Source: Myxococcota bacterium
Lineage (GTDB): Bacteria > Myxococcota_A > UBA796
Direction: 5' to 3'
Assembly (NCBI GenBank): GCA_029251165.1
Contig: JAQXDW010000065.1
Span: 1 to 53,391 of the forward strand
DNA: 53,391 nucleotides
Numbering within the stretch: the stretch's first letter is position 1; every line of letters starts with the position of its first letter. Shown piece by piece: positions 26,201 through 33,009 of the stretch. A program made the position numbers and the translations under genes. A model generated the notes under the pieces. That model had not been told where the DNA came from, did not search any database, and worked only from the letters and a program-made list of their open reading frames with translations.

Positions 26201-26810
26201 CGCGGTCTATGTGGTCCTCGGCGGTGTCTCTGCAGACATCGACCTGTCGGCAGCAGACTACAAGATCACCGGCGAGGACTCCGGGGATTACCTCGGGTAC
26301 TCCGTGGCGGGTGTGGGAGATTTTGACGGCGATGGCCTCGAAGACATCCTGCTCGGCGCCTGCCAGGACGACGTCGGCGGCTCCTACTCTGGGGCCGCCT
26401 ATGTGGTCCTCGGCGGCCTCTCCGGAGACATCAGCGTGACCAGCGCCCATGCCGCGCTGATCGGAGAGTCCAACGCCGACTACGCTGGCTGGTCGGTCTC
26501 GGGGGCAGGAGATGTGGACGGCGACGGGCTCGATGACCTCCTCATCGGCGCCTACGGCGACGACGACAACGGCAGCAATGCCGGAGCGGCCTACCTGATC
26601 CTCGGCGGACTCTCGGGCTACCTCGACCTCTCCATTGCCGATGCCAAGCTCCGTGGAGAGGGCAGCGGCGACTATGCTGGCCGATCGGTCTCGGGTGGCG
26701 GAGACATCGACGGGGATGGCCTGAGTGATCTCATCGTCGGGGCCTACGGCGAGGACACCGGCGGGTCAGCAGCGGGCAGCGCGTACATGGTGCTCGGGGG
26801 CGGATACTGA
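23271..26810 (+). CDS. Large MopE-repeat and FG-GAP repeat lipoprotein
   Basis: 1179 aa. The signal peptide ends LTTLGC (Cys16), then a Thr/Asp linker. Residues 45-710 hold about ten MopE-type units, each with YADSDGDGFGD, CDVPSGY, DDTDCDDTDA and EVCD-VDNDCDG; the Asp-rich loops suggest Ca2+ binding and the paired Cys suggest disulfides. Residues 725-1179 hold about seven FG-GAP/integrin-like units (GAGDVDGDGLDDLLIGAYGDD, then AAYLLFGG), which fold as a Ca2+-binding beta-propeller. Probably a surface adhesin or matrix protein. The gene ends 8 bp before the convergent NMNAT-PRT gene. Confidence 0.9.
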   Translation: MHNVFPAILLLTTLGCGDSTVSTKPASVDTGDEDTDTDDTGEACEPSEEVCDGVDNDCDGDIDEDAVDVLTFYADSDGDGFGDADSTTAACGVPSGYTTDDTDCDDTDAAISPDGEEVCDEVDNDCDSTTDEDDAADASTWYSDSDSDGYGNPDAIAVSCTQPADHVASADDCDDTNSDINPSVDEVCGDPADYNCDGASGYADSDGDGWAACVDCLDTNSDINPDAAERCDGEDNDCDGDIDEPDAEDAETYYADTDGDSYGDPKLTAVGCAAPSGYVDNMADCDDTDAAISPDGEEVCDEVDNDCSGDIDDSPVDIQQYYADADSDGYGDADSSTESCDVPSGYTTDDTDCDDTDATVSPDGEEVCDEVDNDCDGTTDEDDAADASTWHADSDGDGFGDADSTTAACDVPSGYVADDTDCDDTDAGQSPDADEVCSGEDDDCDGTIDEDDALDVLTFYADSDGDGFGDADSATAACDVPSGYVADDTDCDDTDAAISPDGEEVCDEADNDCDGTIDDSPVDGTAYYADVDGDGYGDADAAVSTCEVPSGYTVDDADCDDTDAAISPDGEEVCDEVDNDCDGTIDDSPVDGTTYYADVDGDGYGDADAAVSTCEVPSGYTVDDADCDDTDAAVYPGTDEYCDGIDNDCDGTTDEDDALDVLAFYADSDGDGYGDADSTTAACDVPSGYVADDTDCDDDDGDTWPGATEVCGDRVINDCDGTLSDAFSACGLSGDIDLTDADAVLHGEDSLDYAGYTVSHAGDINGDGLSDVLIGAYRDEEGGSDAGSAYLVLGLGSGSLADADAHFIGEDSDDFAGWALSGAGDVDGDGYDDLLIGAYGDDDGNPGAGATYLFFGSVTGDLDLSAADAKLIGEDSGDFAGWAVSSAGDVDGDGLDDILIGAYGDDDGGTKSGAAYLLFGGVTGDLDLSAASVQLTGERNSDFAGHAVSGAGDVDGDGLDDLLVGAYGDDDSGSEAGAVYVVLGGVSADIDLSAADYKITGEDSGDYLGYSVAGVGDFDGDGLEDILLGACQDDVGGSYSGAAYVVLGGLSGDISVTSAHAALIGESNADYAGWSVSGAGDVDGDGLDDLLIGAYGDDDNGSNAGAAYLILGGLSGYLDLSIADAKLRGEGSGDYAGRSVSGGGDIDGDGLSDLIVGAYGEDTGGSAAGSAYMVLGGGY
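24753..25160. repeat. 204-bp tandem duplication inside the MopE repeats
   Basis: Two adjacent 204-bp copies (24753-24956 and 24957-25160) encode 68-aa units and differ at only about two positions (gaggcc/gaggtc and accgcg/accacg). Neighbouring repeat units are far more diverged, so this duplication is recent or kept alike by gene conversion. Confidence 0.85.
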
Positions 26811-26818
26811 GGCCGTCG

Positions 26819-28372
26819 TCAGCAGCTGTCGGGGGCCGCAGGCTCGCTCAGCAGCGCCACATGCCATCGGCACACGGTCTCCAGCGCATCCCCCTCGCGC
26901 CATCCTGCGCACTGCATCAGCCGACCTGCTGCTGGCGGCAGGTCCGCCACGATCAGCTCTGAGCCGGCAAAGAACGCCGCGTTGAGGTGCCAGATCGCGC
27001 GGGAGAAGGTGTGGATGTGCGCGGCTGGGATGCTGGCCCGGGCGCTTGGATCGACGAAGGGCAGGGCATAGGGCGCGCGTCCGAGGGCACCACTGGGCAG
27101 AACGACAACGAGCCCCCCCGCAGTGCTGCCGAGCAGGAAGTCGCGGGCATCGGCGATCTCGCGCCGTGCCTCTGGCGGACCGGGCGCGGTGAGGTGGTGG
27201 ACCCCGACGATGCGCACCCGCTCTGGGAGCTGAGCGCGGACGAACGCAGTGGTGCCGCCGGTGCAGATGTCATCGTCGAACAGCACGCACGACCCGGACG
27301 GGAGGGCGGCGCACTGCGCAGCGAGGGGAGGGGTGTCAGGGCGTGCGATGTGGCCCCGCTGGGTGGTCCCGCCGAGGTCGAAGCACCGAGAGACGGCGAG
27401 GTCAAAGTCACCGGGCAGCATGGGATCGAGGCTGATGACCGGAACGCGAGAGGCTGGAATCTGCTGCGCCGCGAGGGGCGCGAGGCACACGTTGAGGTGC
27501 GCGCTGAGGAGCGCCAGCAGACCGGCCTGGAAGTCCTGAAGCGCTGCGGTTCGTCCCCAGGCCACGTCTGCACCCTCCAGGCGCAGGGTCAGCGCGGTCG
27601 GACGCTCACGCGCCAGCTCACGCGCCACGGCGTCGGGCAGCACGCTGTGATCTCCGCGTCGGACGGCGGTGGAGGAGCTGTCGTGGTTGGCGTCGGTCCA
27701 CAGGAAGCGATCGCGATCGGCCAGCAGCGGGTGGTGTCGGTAGCGGGCAAGGGGCTGCGCGCTGCCGGGACGGCCGACCACGATGCAGCGGCCATGGATG
27801 GCGAAGCTGAGCGCGAATCGGGCGTTGTCGCTGCCGCAGACGTAGAAGACGGTGAGGTCGGGGCGGATGTGGTGGTGGAGATAGGCGGTGAGGCGAGCGA
27901 TGACGTCGGTGAAGTTGACCGCCACCGCGCGGTGCAAGGCCTCCCACGGATCGACCATCAGCCAGTCTGAGTCCGACACCGCCGCGCCGCACAGGACCAG
28001 CCGCTGGCTCGCGGACAGCGCCGCCGCGCCGAGCTTGAGGGTGATGTACTCGTCATGGCCTGGGGAGAGGTAGCCGCCGACGACCGAGAACCCTGCAGCC
28101 TCCGCTGCGCCGCGCGCGGCCTCCATCATCGCGAGGTGGCCGGCGTGGACGGGGCTGAACGAGCCGGTGCAGACCAGGACCGCCGGGCGGGCTGGGGCGC
28201 TGGCGAGGTTCTCGGTGATGCGGGTCGTGGGGGTGCAGAGGGTGGTGAGATCGTCGAGCGCTGCGGGCGCGGTGGCGGTGTCCTCGAAGAAGCCTGCCTC
28301 ACGGACCACGACCAGCCCGTGTGCCGCATGCAGCGGGCGGTAGAACGGGTCTCGGTCGATCTTCCAGTGCAT
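26819..28372 (-). CDS. Fused nicotinamide-mononucleotide adenylyltransferase-like and phosphoribosyltransferase protein
   Basis: 517 aa with two enzyme domains. Residues 64-255 are a nucleotidylyltransferase of NMNAT type: GSFSPVHAGH (70-79), SPGHDEY, DSDWLMVDPWEAL, FYVCGSDN and SSSTAVRRG (232-240). These segments resemble eukaryotic NMNATs more than bacterial NadD. Residues 290-440 carry a type I phosphoribosyltransferase PRPP loop, VLFDDDICTGGTT (363-375). An unassigned 60-aa head and 75-aa tail flank them. The protein could make a mononucleotide from PRPP and a base, then adenylylate it. The ATG directly abuts the stop of the dioxygenase gene (TGAATG). Domain calls are firm; the substrate is unknown. 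Confidence 0.82.
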   Translation of the reverse strand: MHWKIDRDPFYRPLHAAHGLVVVREAGFFEDTATAPAALDDLTTLCTPTTRITENLASAPARPAVLVCTGSFSPVHAGHLAMMEAARGAAEAAGFSVVGGYLSPGHDEYITLKLGAAALSASQRLVLCGAAVSDSDWLMVDPWEALHRAVAVNFTDVIARLTAYLHHHIRPDLTVFYVCGSDNARFALSFAIHGRCIVVGRPGSAQPLARYRHHPLLADRDRFLWTDANHDSSSTAVRRGDHSVLPDAVARELARERPTALTLRLEGADVAWGRTAALQDFQAGLLALLSAHLNVCLAPLAAQQIPASRVPVISLDPMLPGDFDLAVSRCFDLGGTTQRGHIARPDTPPLAAQCAALPSGSCVLFDDDICTGGTTAFVRAQLPERVRIVGVHHLTAPGPPEARREIADARDFLLGSTAGGLVVVLPSGALGRAPYALPFVDPSARASIPAAHIHTFSRAIWHLNAAFFAGSELIVADLPPAAGRLMQCAGWREGDALETVCRWHVALLSEPAAPDSC

Positions 28373-29149
28373 TCAGGCGTCGAGGGCCTCGAAGATGACA
28401 TCTCCACGGACGATGATCCGGGGGGTGGTGCCGGTGTAGTGCTCGACGTCGTGGCAGAGCCGATGGTCAAAGATCAGCGCGCTTCCTGTCACGGGTGTCA
28501 CTCCGAGGACCACCTCGTCGTCGGTGACCGCTCGGGTCCAGTCAGCGTGGCTGCGTGCCCACATCGGCAGGTGCTCCTGGCCGTCGGTGACCAGGCGGGT
28601 GCGCCCGCCAGCACCGGGAGGCGTGGCGGTGAGGTAGAAGACCAGCGACATCAGGGAGCGGCGGGCGTCGGGGTAGTCGAAGCCCATGTCGTAGTGCGCG
28701 CAGTGTCGTCCGCCGGCCTCGTAGCGCATGAACCGCAGCACCGGGCCGACGCCCACGGCCTGCCAGCGTCGGTGCTCTCGACGACCCTCGAGGGCATACC
28801 AGTCGGTCGGGGTGGTGTCGGTCATCTGCCGAACCCCGAGCAGTCCAGGTCGGATCCGCTGCCAGAGCGCCGCAGCGAGGGCAGGCGCCCAGGCTGTCGC
28901 GCGGACGGAGCCCAGGGAGGTGTCGCCGTCGATGTGGCCGCTGACGCTGACCGGCGCGGCCTGTCCAGAGGCGACCATCGCGGCGATGAGGCGACCACAG
29001 TCCGCCGCCGTCAGCGCCCCATGCAGCAGCGCGGCGTGGGGGTGGAGATCCTGTCGGCGCAGCGCGCCGGGAGGGTCGAGCCGGATGTCTGGCGGGTCCC
29101 ACTCCCCCGGCAGCACCCCAGCGGGCGGGCGGGATTCTGGAGACGTCAT
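28373..29149 (-). CDS. 2-oxoglutarate/Fe(II) dioxygenase, prolyl 4-hydroxylase-like
   Basis: 258 aa from the ATG at 29149, whose A is also the last base of the nadE stop codon (TGATG); GGAGG precedes it. Iron ligands are H152 and D154 (HYDMGFDYP) and H233 (CHDVEHYTG). R248 in IIVRGDVIFE would bind the 2OG carboxylate. RYEAGGRHCAHYD is typical of the P4Hc domain. It should hydroxylate a protein side chain or small molecule using O2 and 2OG. It sits between NadE and the NMNAT-PRT fusion in a tightly coupled operon, which suggests a shared substrate pathway, but none is known. Confidence 0.85.
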   Translation of the reverse strand: MTSPESRPPAGVLPGEWDPPDIRLDPPGALRRQDLHPHAALLHGALTAADCGRLIAAMVASGQAAPVSVSGHIDGDTSLGSVRATAWAPALAAALWQRIRPGLLGVRQMTDTTPTDWYALEGRREHRRWQAVGVGPVLRFMRYEAGGRHCAHYDMGFDYPDARRSLMSLVFYLTATPPGAGGRTRLVTDGQEHLPMWARSHADWTRAVTDDEVVLGVTPVTGSALIFDHRLCHDVEHYTGTTPRIIVRGDVIFEALDA

Positions 29150-30042
29150 CACCAGCCTCCGGGCACAGCGCGGGGGTAGACGTCGAGGTGAATTGCCGGC
29201 GAGCCCACCTGATACTTGTGGGCATTGTGGCGATGCAGCGTCCACAGCGCGGCGGAGCAGCGATCGTAGATGGCCTGATCGGCATCGGTCAGTCCGACCG
29301 GCGACGCCCCCTGGCTGCGCAGCAGCAGGAACAATTCTACGAACCAGTACGGGGCACCGATCATCTCCTCGTCCTCTCGACCATCATAGACATCGCCTCG
29401 GGGCGTGGCGGCGATGATCTCATCGGGCACACCAAGCAGACGGGCCAGGGCGATGACCTCGGACTTGTGGAGGTCGGAGATCGGCTGGAGGTCGACCATG
29501 CCGTCGGAGGCCTTGCCGAAGAAGCCGAGCCAGGCCCCCTCGTCGCGGTTGGTGGTGCCCACGACCAGGGAGCGGTGCCCCTGAGCCTGGAGGAGCGCCG
29601 CAGCGTAGTAGAAGGCAGGGGTGCGAACGACGGAGAGCAGCTGCCCCTCCGCCCAGGCGGTGCTCTCGCCGTGCTCAGCGAACGCCGCGACGTAGCCTTC
29701 CTGGGCATCGGTGAGGTCGCATTGCCATGCCTCCGCCCCGGCTGCGGCGATGGCCGCTGCTCCCCGACGCAGGGCCCGGTCCTGCCCGGTGGCCCCCCGC
29801 CCGCTGACTGGCGCGAGCACGCCGACCACCCGGCGCAGCGGGCTGTCTGGAGCCGCGCGGGCCGCACACAGCAGCGCCAGCGCGACCGCAGAGTCGATGC
29901 CGCCGCTGACTCCGACTACTGCGGCATCGAGTCCACAGTCAGAGAAGTAGCGGTTGATTCGGTCGAGCTTGGCGGACAGGGCGTGGGCGACGTCGAAGCC
30001 ACGGTCGGCCCGAAGGCGGTCGAGAAGTTCAGATAGAGTCAC
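29149..30042 (-). CDS. nadE: NH3-dependent NAD+ synthetase
   Basis: 297 aa from the GTG at 30042 (MTLSELLDRL). The PP-loop motif VGVSGGIDSAVALALL (S46-S51) forms the ATP pyrophosphatase site. GTTNRDEGAWLGFFGKASDG and LQPISDLHKSEV are typical NadE segments that bind deamido-NAD and define specificity. There is no N-terminal nitrilase domain, so it would use free ammonia to amidate nicotinate adenine dinucleotide, the last step of NAD synthesis. It is coupled to the dioxygenase gene. A strong palindrome covers its start codon, implying tight control. Confidence 0.92.
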   Translation of the reverse strand: MTLSELLDRLRADRGFDVAHALSAKLDRINRYFSDCGLDAAVVGVSGGIDSAVALALLCAARAAPDSPLRRVVGVLAPVSGRGATGQDRALRRGAAAIAAAGAEAWQCDLTDAQEGYVAAFAEHGESTAWAEGQLLSVVRTPAFYYAAALLQAQGHRSLVVGTTNRDEGAWLGFFGKASDGMVDLQPISDLHKSEVIALARLLGVPDEIIAATPRGDVYDGREDEEMIGAPYWFVELFLLLRSQGASPVGLTDADQAIYDRCSAALWTLHRHNAHKYQVGSPAIHLDVYPRAVPGGW

Positions 30043-30057
30043 AATGACTCTATGGTA
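30033..30057 (-). promoter_or_regulatory. Palindromic operator/hairpin over the nadE start, with -10-like TACCAT
   Basis: Nine-base arms ATAGAGTCA and TGACTCTAT surround three bases (30033-30053), and the GTG start codon at 30042 is at the centre. On the minus strand TACCAT (plus 30052-30057) lies nine bases before the GTG. A repressor here would block transcription at the start site; alternatively the RNA hairpin would hide the start codon. Confidence 0.6.
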
Positions 30058-30099
30058 CCACACGGCAGCGGACGACCAGTGAATTCGACACCGAAACCA

Positions 30100-30714
30100 T
30101 TACTCTCCGAAGATGCTCAGGCAGTCCTGGTAGACCTCTTCGGGGTGCGTACCGAACACAATGCTGTCGGTGTATTCCAGGATGAGGTCGCCGTTTCCGT
30201 CGAGGAGCATGGTCACACGGTCGGCGTAGTTGCTGCTCTCGCTGTCCGCAGCGCCGTAGTACATCGCCAGCGTGCGGTCATCGTCGGTCCAGACCTCGTA
30301 CTGGAAGCCTTCCTCAGAGACCCACTCGGCCATCTTGTCTGGATCGTCAAAGCCGACCCCGACAATGGAGACACCGAGGGCAGCGAAGTCGTCGTATCGG
30401 TCGCGGTACCCGCAACCCTCGACCGTTCAACCATAGGTCCCGGCAGCGGGAAAGAACCACACCACGGTCGGGCCGTCGGTGAGGTCTGAGATGCCGCGCG
30501 AGGTGCCGTCGGAGTTGGTGGCCGCAAACTCTGGTGCCGGCAGGCTCTCGGAGGGGAGCTGGCCGTAGGTGCCGTCGGGGACCTCGACGGTGGTGTCGGT
30601 GTCGGCGACCGTGTCGGTGTCGGTGTCGGCGACCGTGCCGGAGTCGGTGGTGTCCGGAGCGCTGGAATCTTCGACCGTTCCAGAGCAGCCCAGTAGTAGT
30701 GAGATGATGTGCAT
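30100..30714 (-). CDS. Predicted selenocysteine-containing peroxiredoxin (BCP-like) lipoprotein
   Basis: 204 codons read through one in-frame TGA at 30427-30429. Signal MHIISLLLGC gives a lipidated Cys10, followed by an Asp/Thr linker to about residue 45. The rest is a Bcp/AhpC-TSA thioredoxin fold: VVWFFPAAGTYG, then the TGA (residue 96), then TVEGCGYRDRYDDFAALG. BCPs have TPGCT at exactly this place, so the TGA replaces the peroxidatic Cys, and C101 is the +5 resolving Cys. The frame after the TGA stays intact for 108 codons, and a SECIS-like hairpin follows it. Read as selenocysteine, the protein would reduce peroxides in the envelope. A nonsense mutation or sequencing error is the alternative. 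Confidence 0.75.
30398..30425 (-). other. SECIS-like hairpin just after the in-frame UGA
   Basis: Starting two bases after the UGA, CGGUCG pairs with CGACCG (six pairs). An inner GGU-ACC stem leaves the 7-base loop UGCGGGU, with G in the second loop position about 14 nt after the UGA. Bacterial SECIS elements lie inside the coding region directly downstream of UGA and favour a G at the start of the apical loop. The distance is slightly short. Confidence 0.5.
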
Positions 30715-30834
30715 GGCTGTTGGGTAACGTGAGCAGTGGGGGTGGGGTATTCGCGCCCCACCAGCCGCCGAATGGTTCACAATGGCCGCAGTCCTGTCGG
30801 GCATCACCTCCCCGGCACCACCTCGGGAGCCCCC

Positions 30835-31605
30835 ATGCGTCAGCACCATCAGCACTTCCTCGTCACCGGAGCCGGCACCGGCATCGGCCGCGCCATTGCC
30901 CTTCGGCTCGCCGCCGAGGGGGCCTGCCTCACCCTCATGGCTCGCGATGCCGCGCGTCTTCAGGCCACCGCCACCGAGGCCCTCGCTGCCGGCGCGCCGA
31001 GGACCCACGTCGTCACTGCAGACATCCGCGACCGCGCCTCCGTCGATGCTGCCATCGATCAGGCCGCGGCCGCCCTCGGGCCGCTCCGTGGCATCATCGC
31101 CAACAGCGGCATCGGCGGTGGCAACGAGCCCGGCGAGGGGGATCGGTTCGACGACATCATCGCGACCAACCTCATCGGCACTTACTCCTGCCTCCGTGCT
31201 GCCCAGCGCAACCTCGCAGCGGATGGCACCCGTCACATGGTGGTCATTGCCTCCATCCTCGGTCGCTTTGGTGTCCCGGGCTACACCGGCTACTGCGCGA
31301 GCAAGACCGGTCTCGTCGGACTGACCCGCGCGATGGCCCAGGAGCTGGCGGCCGCTGAGGTCCAGGTCAATGCCATCTGTCCAGGCTGGGTCAACACCGA
31401 GATGGCGCGCCAGGGGATCGCCGCAATGGCAGATGGCATGGGGGTTTCCTACGACGAAGCCTATGCGGTGGCGATGTCTGCGGTTCCGATGGGGCGGATG
31501 TCTGAGCCGGAGCACATCGCCGGCATGATCGCCTGGCTCGTCTCGGAGGATGGCCGCGGGGTCACCGGCCAAGGGCTCGACATGAACAATGGGGCCTGGA
31601 TGTAG
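30835..31605 (+). CDS. Short-chain dehydrogenase/reductase (SDR)
   Basis: 256 aa from the ATG at 30835 with GGGAG upstream. The Rossmann motif TGAGTGIG (11-18), IANSGIGGG (88-96), catalytic S140 and Y153-x3-K157 (YCASK), and the CPGWVNTEMA segment are all present, so it is an intact classical SDR of usual length. It should oxidise or reduce a hydroxyl/keto group with NAD(P). It precedes the IPNS-like dioxygenase by 39 bp on the same strand and may share its transcript. The substrate is unknown. Confidence 0.93.
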   Translation: MRQHHQHFLVTGAGTGIGRAIALRLAAEGACLTLMARDAARLQATATEALAAGAPRTHVVTADIRDRASVDAAIDQAAAALGPLRGIIANSGIGGGNEPGEGDRFDDIIATNLIGTYSCLRAAQRNLAADGTRHMVVIASILGRFGVPGYTGYCASKTGLVGLTRAMAQELAAAEVQVNAICPGWVNTEMARQGIAAMADGMGVSYDEAYAVAMSAVPMGRMSEPEHIAGMIAWLVSEDGRGVTGQGLDMNNGAWM

Positions 31606-31644
31606 CGTGGGGTGGTGGGTTAAGCGCCCGCACCGGAGAATGAG

Positions 31645-32595
31645 ATGGCTACTGAAGGTGTCCCTGTCGTCGACCTCAACGACTTCCACGATCCGCAGCG
31701 CCGCGAGGCATTTGTCCAGACCCTCGGTGAGGCAATCACCCGTCTGGGCTTTGTCCGCGTGACCGGTCACAGCCTCCAGACGGAGACCGTCTCGGAGACC
31801 TATGACCTGGTCAAGCGGTTCTTCTTCCAGGCTGCAGAGACCAAGCAGCAGTACCTCGTGCCCGGCGGCGCCGGTCAGCGTGGCTACACCCCCTACCGTG
31901 CCGAGCACGCCAAGGGCATGGACGTACCAGACCTCAAGGAGTTCTGGCACGTCGGCCGTGAGCTGCCGGAGGAGCATGCGCTGTCTGCGGTCTACCCCGG
32001 CAATGTCTGGCCCACGGAGCTGTCGAACTTCAAGCCGGTCTCGCTGGCGCTGTACAGCCAGCTGGAGTCGGTCTCCAACATCCTGCTCACCGGCCTCGCG
32101 CTCTACCTGGGCGAGCCCGCAGATGTCTTCACCCAGCTCACCGACGACGGGAACACCATCCTGCGGATGATTCACTACCCGGCGCTCGACGATCACACCT
32201 TCATCCCCGGCGCGGTCCGTGCCGCTGCCCATGAAGACATCAACTTCATCACCCTGCTGATCACCTCGACGGCCTCGGGGCTCCAGATCCTCACGCGTGA
32301 GGATGAGTGGCTCGACGTCAATGCAGAGCCGGGCGAGATCGTAGCGGACTCTGGCGACATGCTCAGCCGGATCACCAACGGCCGCCTCCCTGCGACCACC
32401 CACCGGGTCATCAACCCTGACGTCGGCTTCACCAACCGCTTCTCGATGCCGTTCTTCGTGCATCCGCGTCCCGAGGCGGTTCTGCGGGTGCTGGATTGCT
32501 GTCGCGGTGAGGATTTTCCAGAGCCCGAGTCGGACATCACCGGTCAGGACTTCCTCGATCAGCGCCTCGCTGAGATCGGACTGTCTCGCCTGTAG
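31645..32595 (+). CDS. Isopenicillin N synthase-like 2OG/Fe(II) oxygenase
   Basis: 316 aa, the usual size. The N-terminal DIOX_N region (GVPVVDLNDFHD, GFVRVTGHS) is followed by the jelly-roll core. Iron ligands are H196, D198 (AAHEDIN) and H253 (TTHRVI), and R265/S267 (RFS) bind the co-substrate carboxylate. IPNS/ACC oxidase/flavonol synthase-type enzymes oxidise small molecules in the cytoplasm. GGAGAATGAG precedes the ATG. Its position behind the SDR suggests a two-step oxidation route, which is an inference. Confidence 0.9.
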   Translation: MATEGVPVVDLNDFHDPQRREAFVQTLGEAITRLGFVRVTGHSLQTETVSETYDLVKRFFFQAAETKQQYLVPGGAGQRGYTPYRAEHAKGMDVPDLKEFWHVGRELPEEHALSAVYPGNVWPTELSNFKPVSLALYSQLESVSNILLTGLALYLGEPADVFTQLTDDGNTILRMIHYPALDDHTFIPGAVRAAAHEDINFITLLITSTASGLQILTREDEWLDVNAEPGEIVADSGDMLSRITNGRLPATTHRVINPDVGFTNRFSMPFFVHPRPEAVLRVLDCCRGEDFPEPESDITGQDFLDQRLAEIGLSRL

Positions 32596-32617
32596 GCCGC
32601 AGTCTGTAGGAAGATGA

Positions 32618-32631
32618 CCAGCGCTCGCTGG
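32618..32631 (+). terminator. Possible hairpin after the dioxygenase gene
   Basis: CCAGCG and CGCTGG can pair around CT, 22 bases after the stop at 32595 and before the L31 gene. There is no T-run, so it is only a candidate. Confidence 0.25.
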
Positions 32632-32717
32632 ATCAATTCAGGGGTCCGCGTTATCCCGCAAAAGCTTCCGAATTACGTAGGCCGCGCATCCCATGTCGCA
32701 GGCCAGGAGAAACTTCC

Positions 32718-32975
32718 ATGAAGTCTGGTATCCATCCCAAGCAGTACCGCTACGTTGTCTTCCAGGACTCGTCCGCGGACTTCACCTTCCTCAGCCGCTC
32801 GACCGTCAAGACCAAGGATACGATCGTGTGGGAAGACGGCAAGGAGTACCCGCTGTTCAAGCTGGACGTCTCCAGCGCCAGCCACCCGTTCTACACTGGC
32901 AAGCAGAAGATCCTCGACTCTGCTGGTCGCGTCGAGCGCTTCCGTCGCAAGTACGGTCTCGCCGCAGCAGAGTAG
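32718..32975 (+). CDS. rpmE2: 50S ribosomal protein L31 type B
   Basis: 85 aa with the type B pattern: [20 protein letters not shown] at the start, [20 protein letters not shown] in the middle and [20 protein letters not shown] followed by RFRRKYG at the end. Type B L31 has the insertion and lacks the zinc-binding cysteines of type A; no Cys is present here. Such paralogs often replace zinc-binding L31 when zinc is short, via Zur; I see no clear Zur box upstream. GGAGAAAC precedes the ATG. Single gene. Confidence 0.97.
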   Translation: MKSGIHPKQYRYVVFQDSSADFTFLSRSTVKTKDTIVWEDGKEYPLFKLDVSSASHPFYTGKQKILDSAGRVERFRRKYGLAAAE

Positions 32976-33009
32976 TCTGCTTCGGGCTCTGATCCGGCCC
33001 TTCGTCTGG

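Noticed and set aside
30427..30429. Peroxiredoxin treated as a simple pseudogene
   Set aside because: The only defect is a TGA exactly at the peroxidatic Cys, with intact coding on both sides and a following hairpin; selenocysteine is the simpler reading, though not proven.
30715..32463. Long minus-strand open frame leading into the peroxiredoxin
   Set aside because: The part beyond 30714 is antisense to the SDR and dioxygenase genes. Only the region from the ATG at 30714 has a lipobox and peroxiredoxin sequence.
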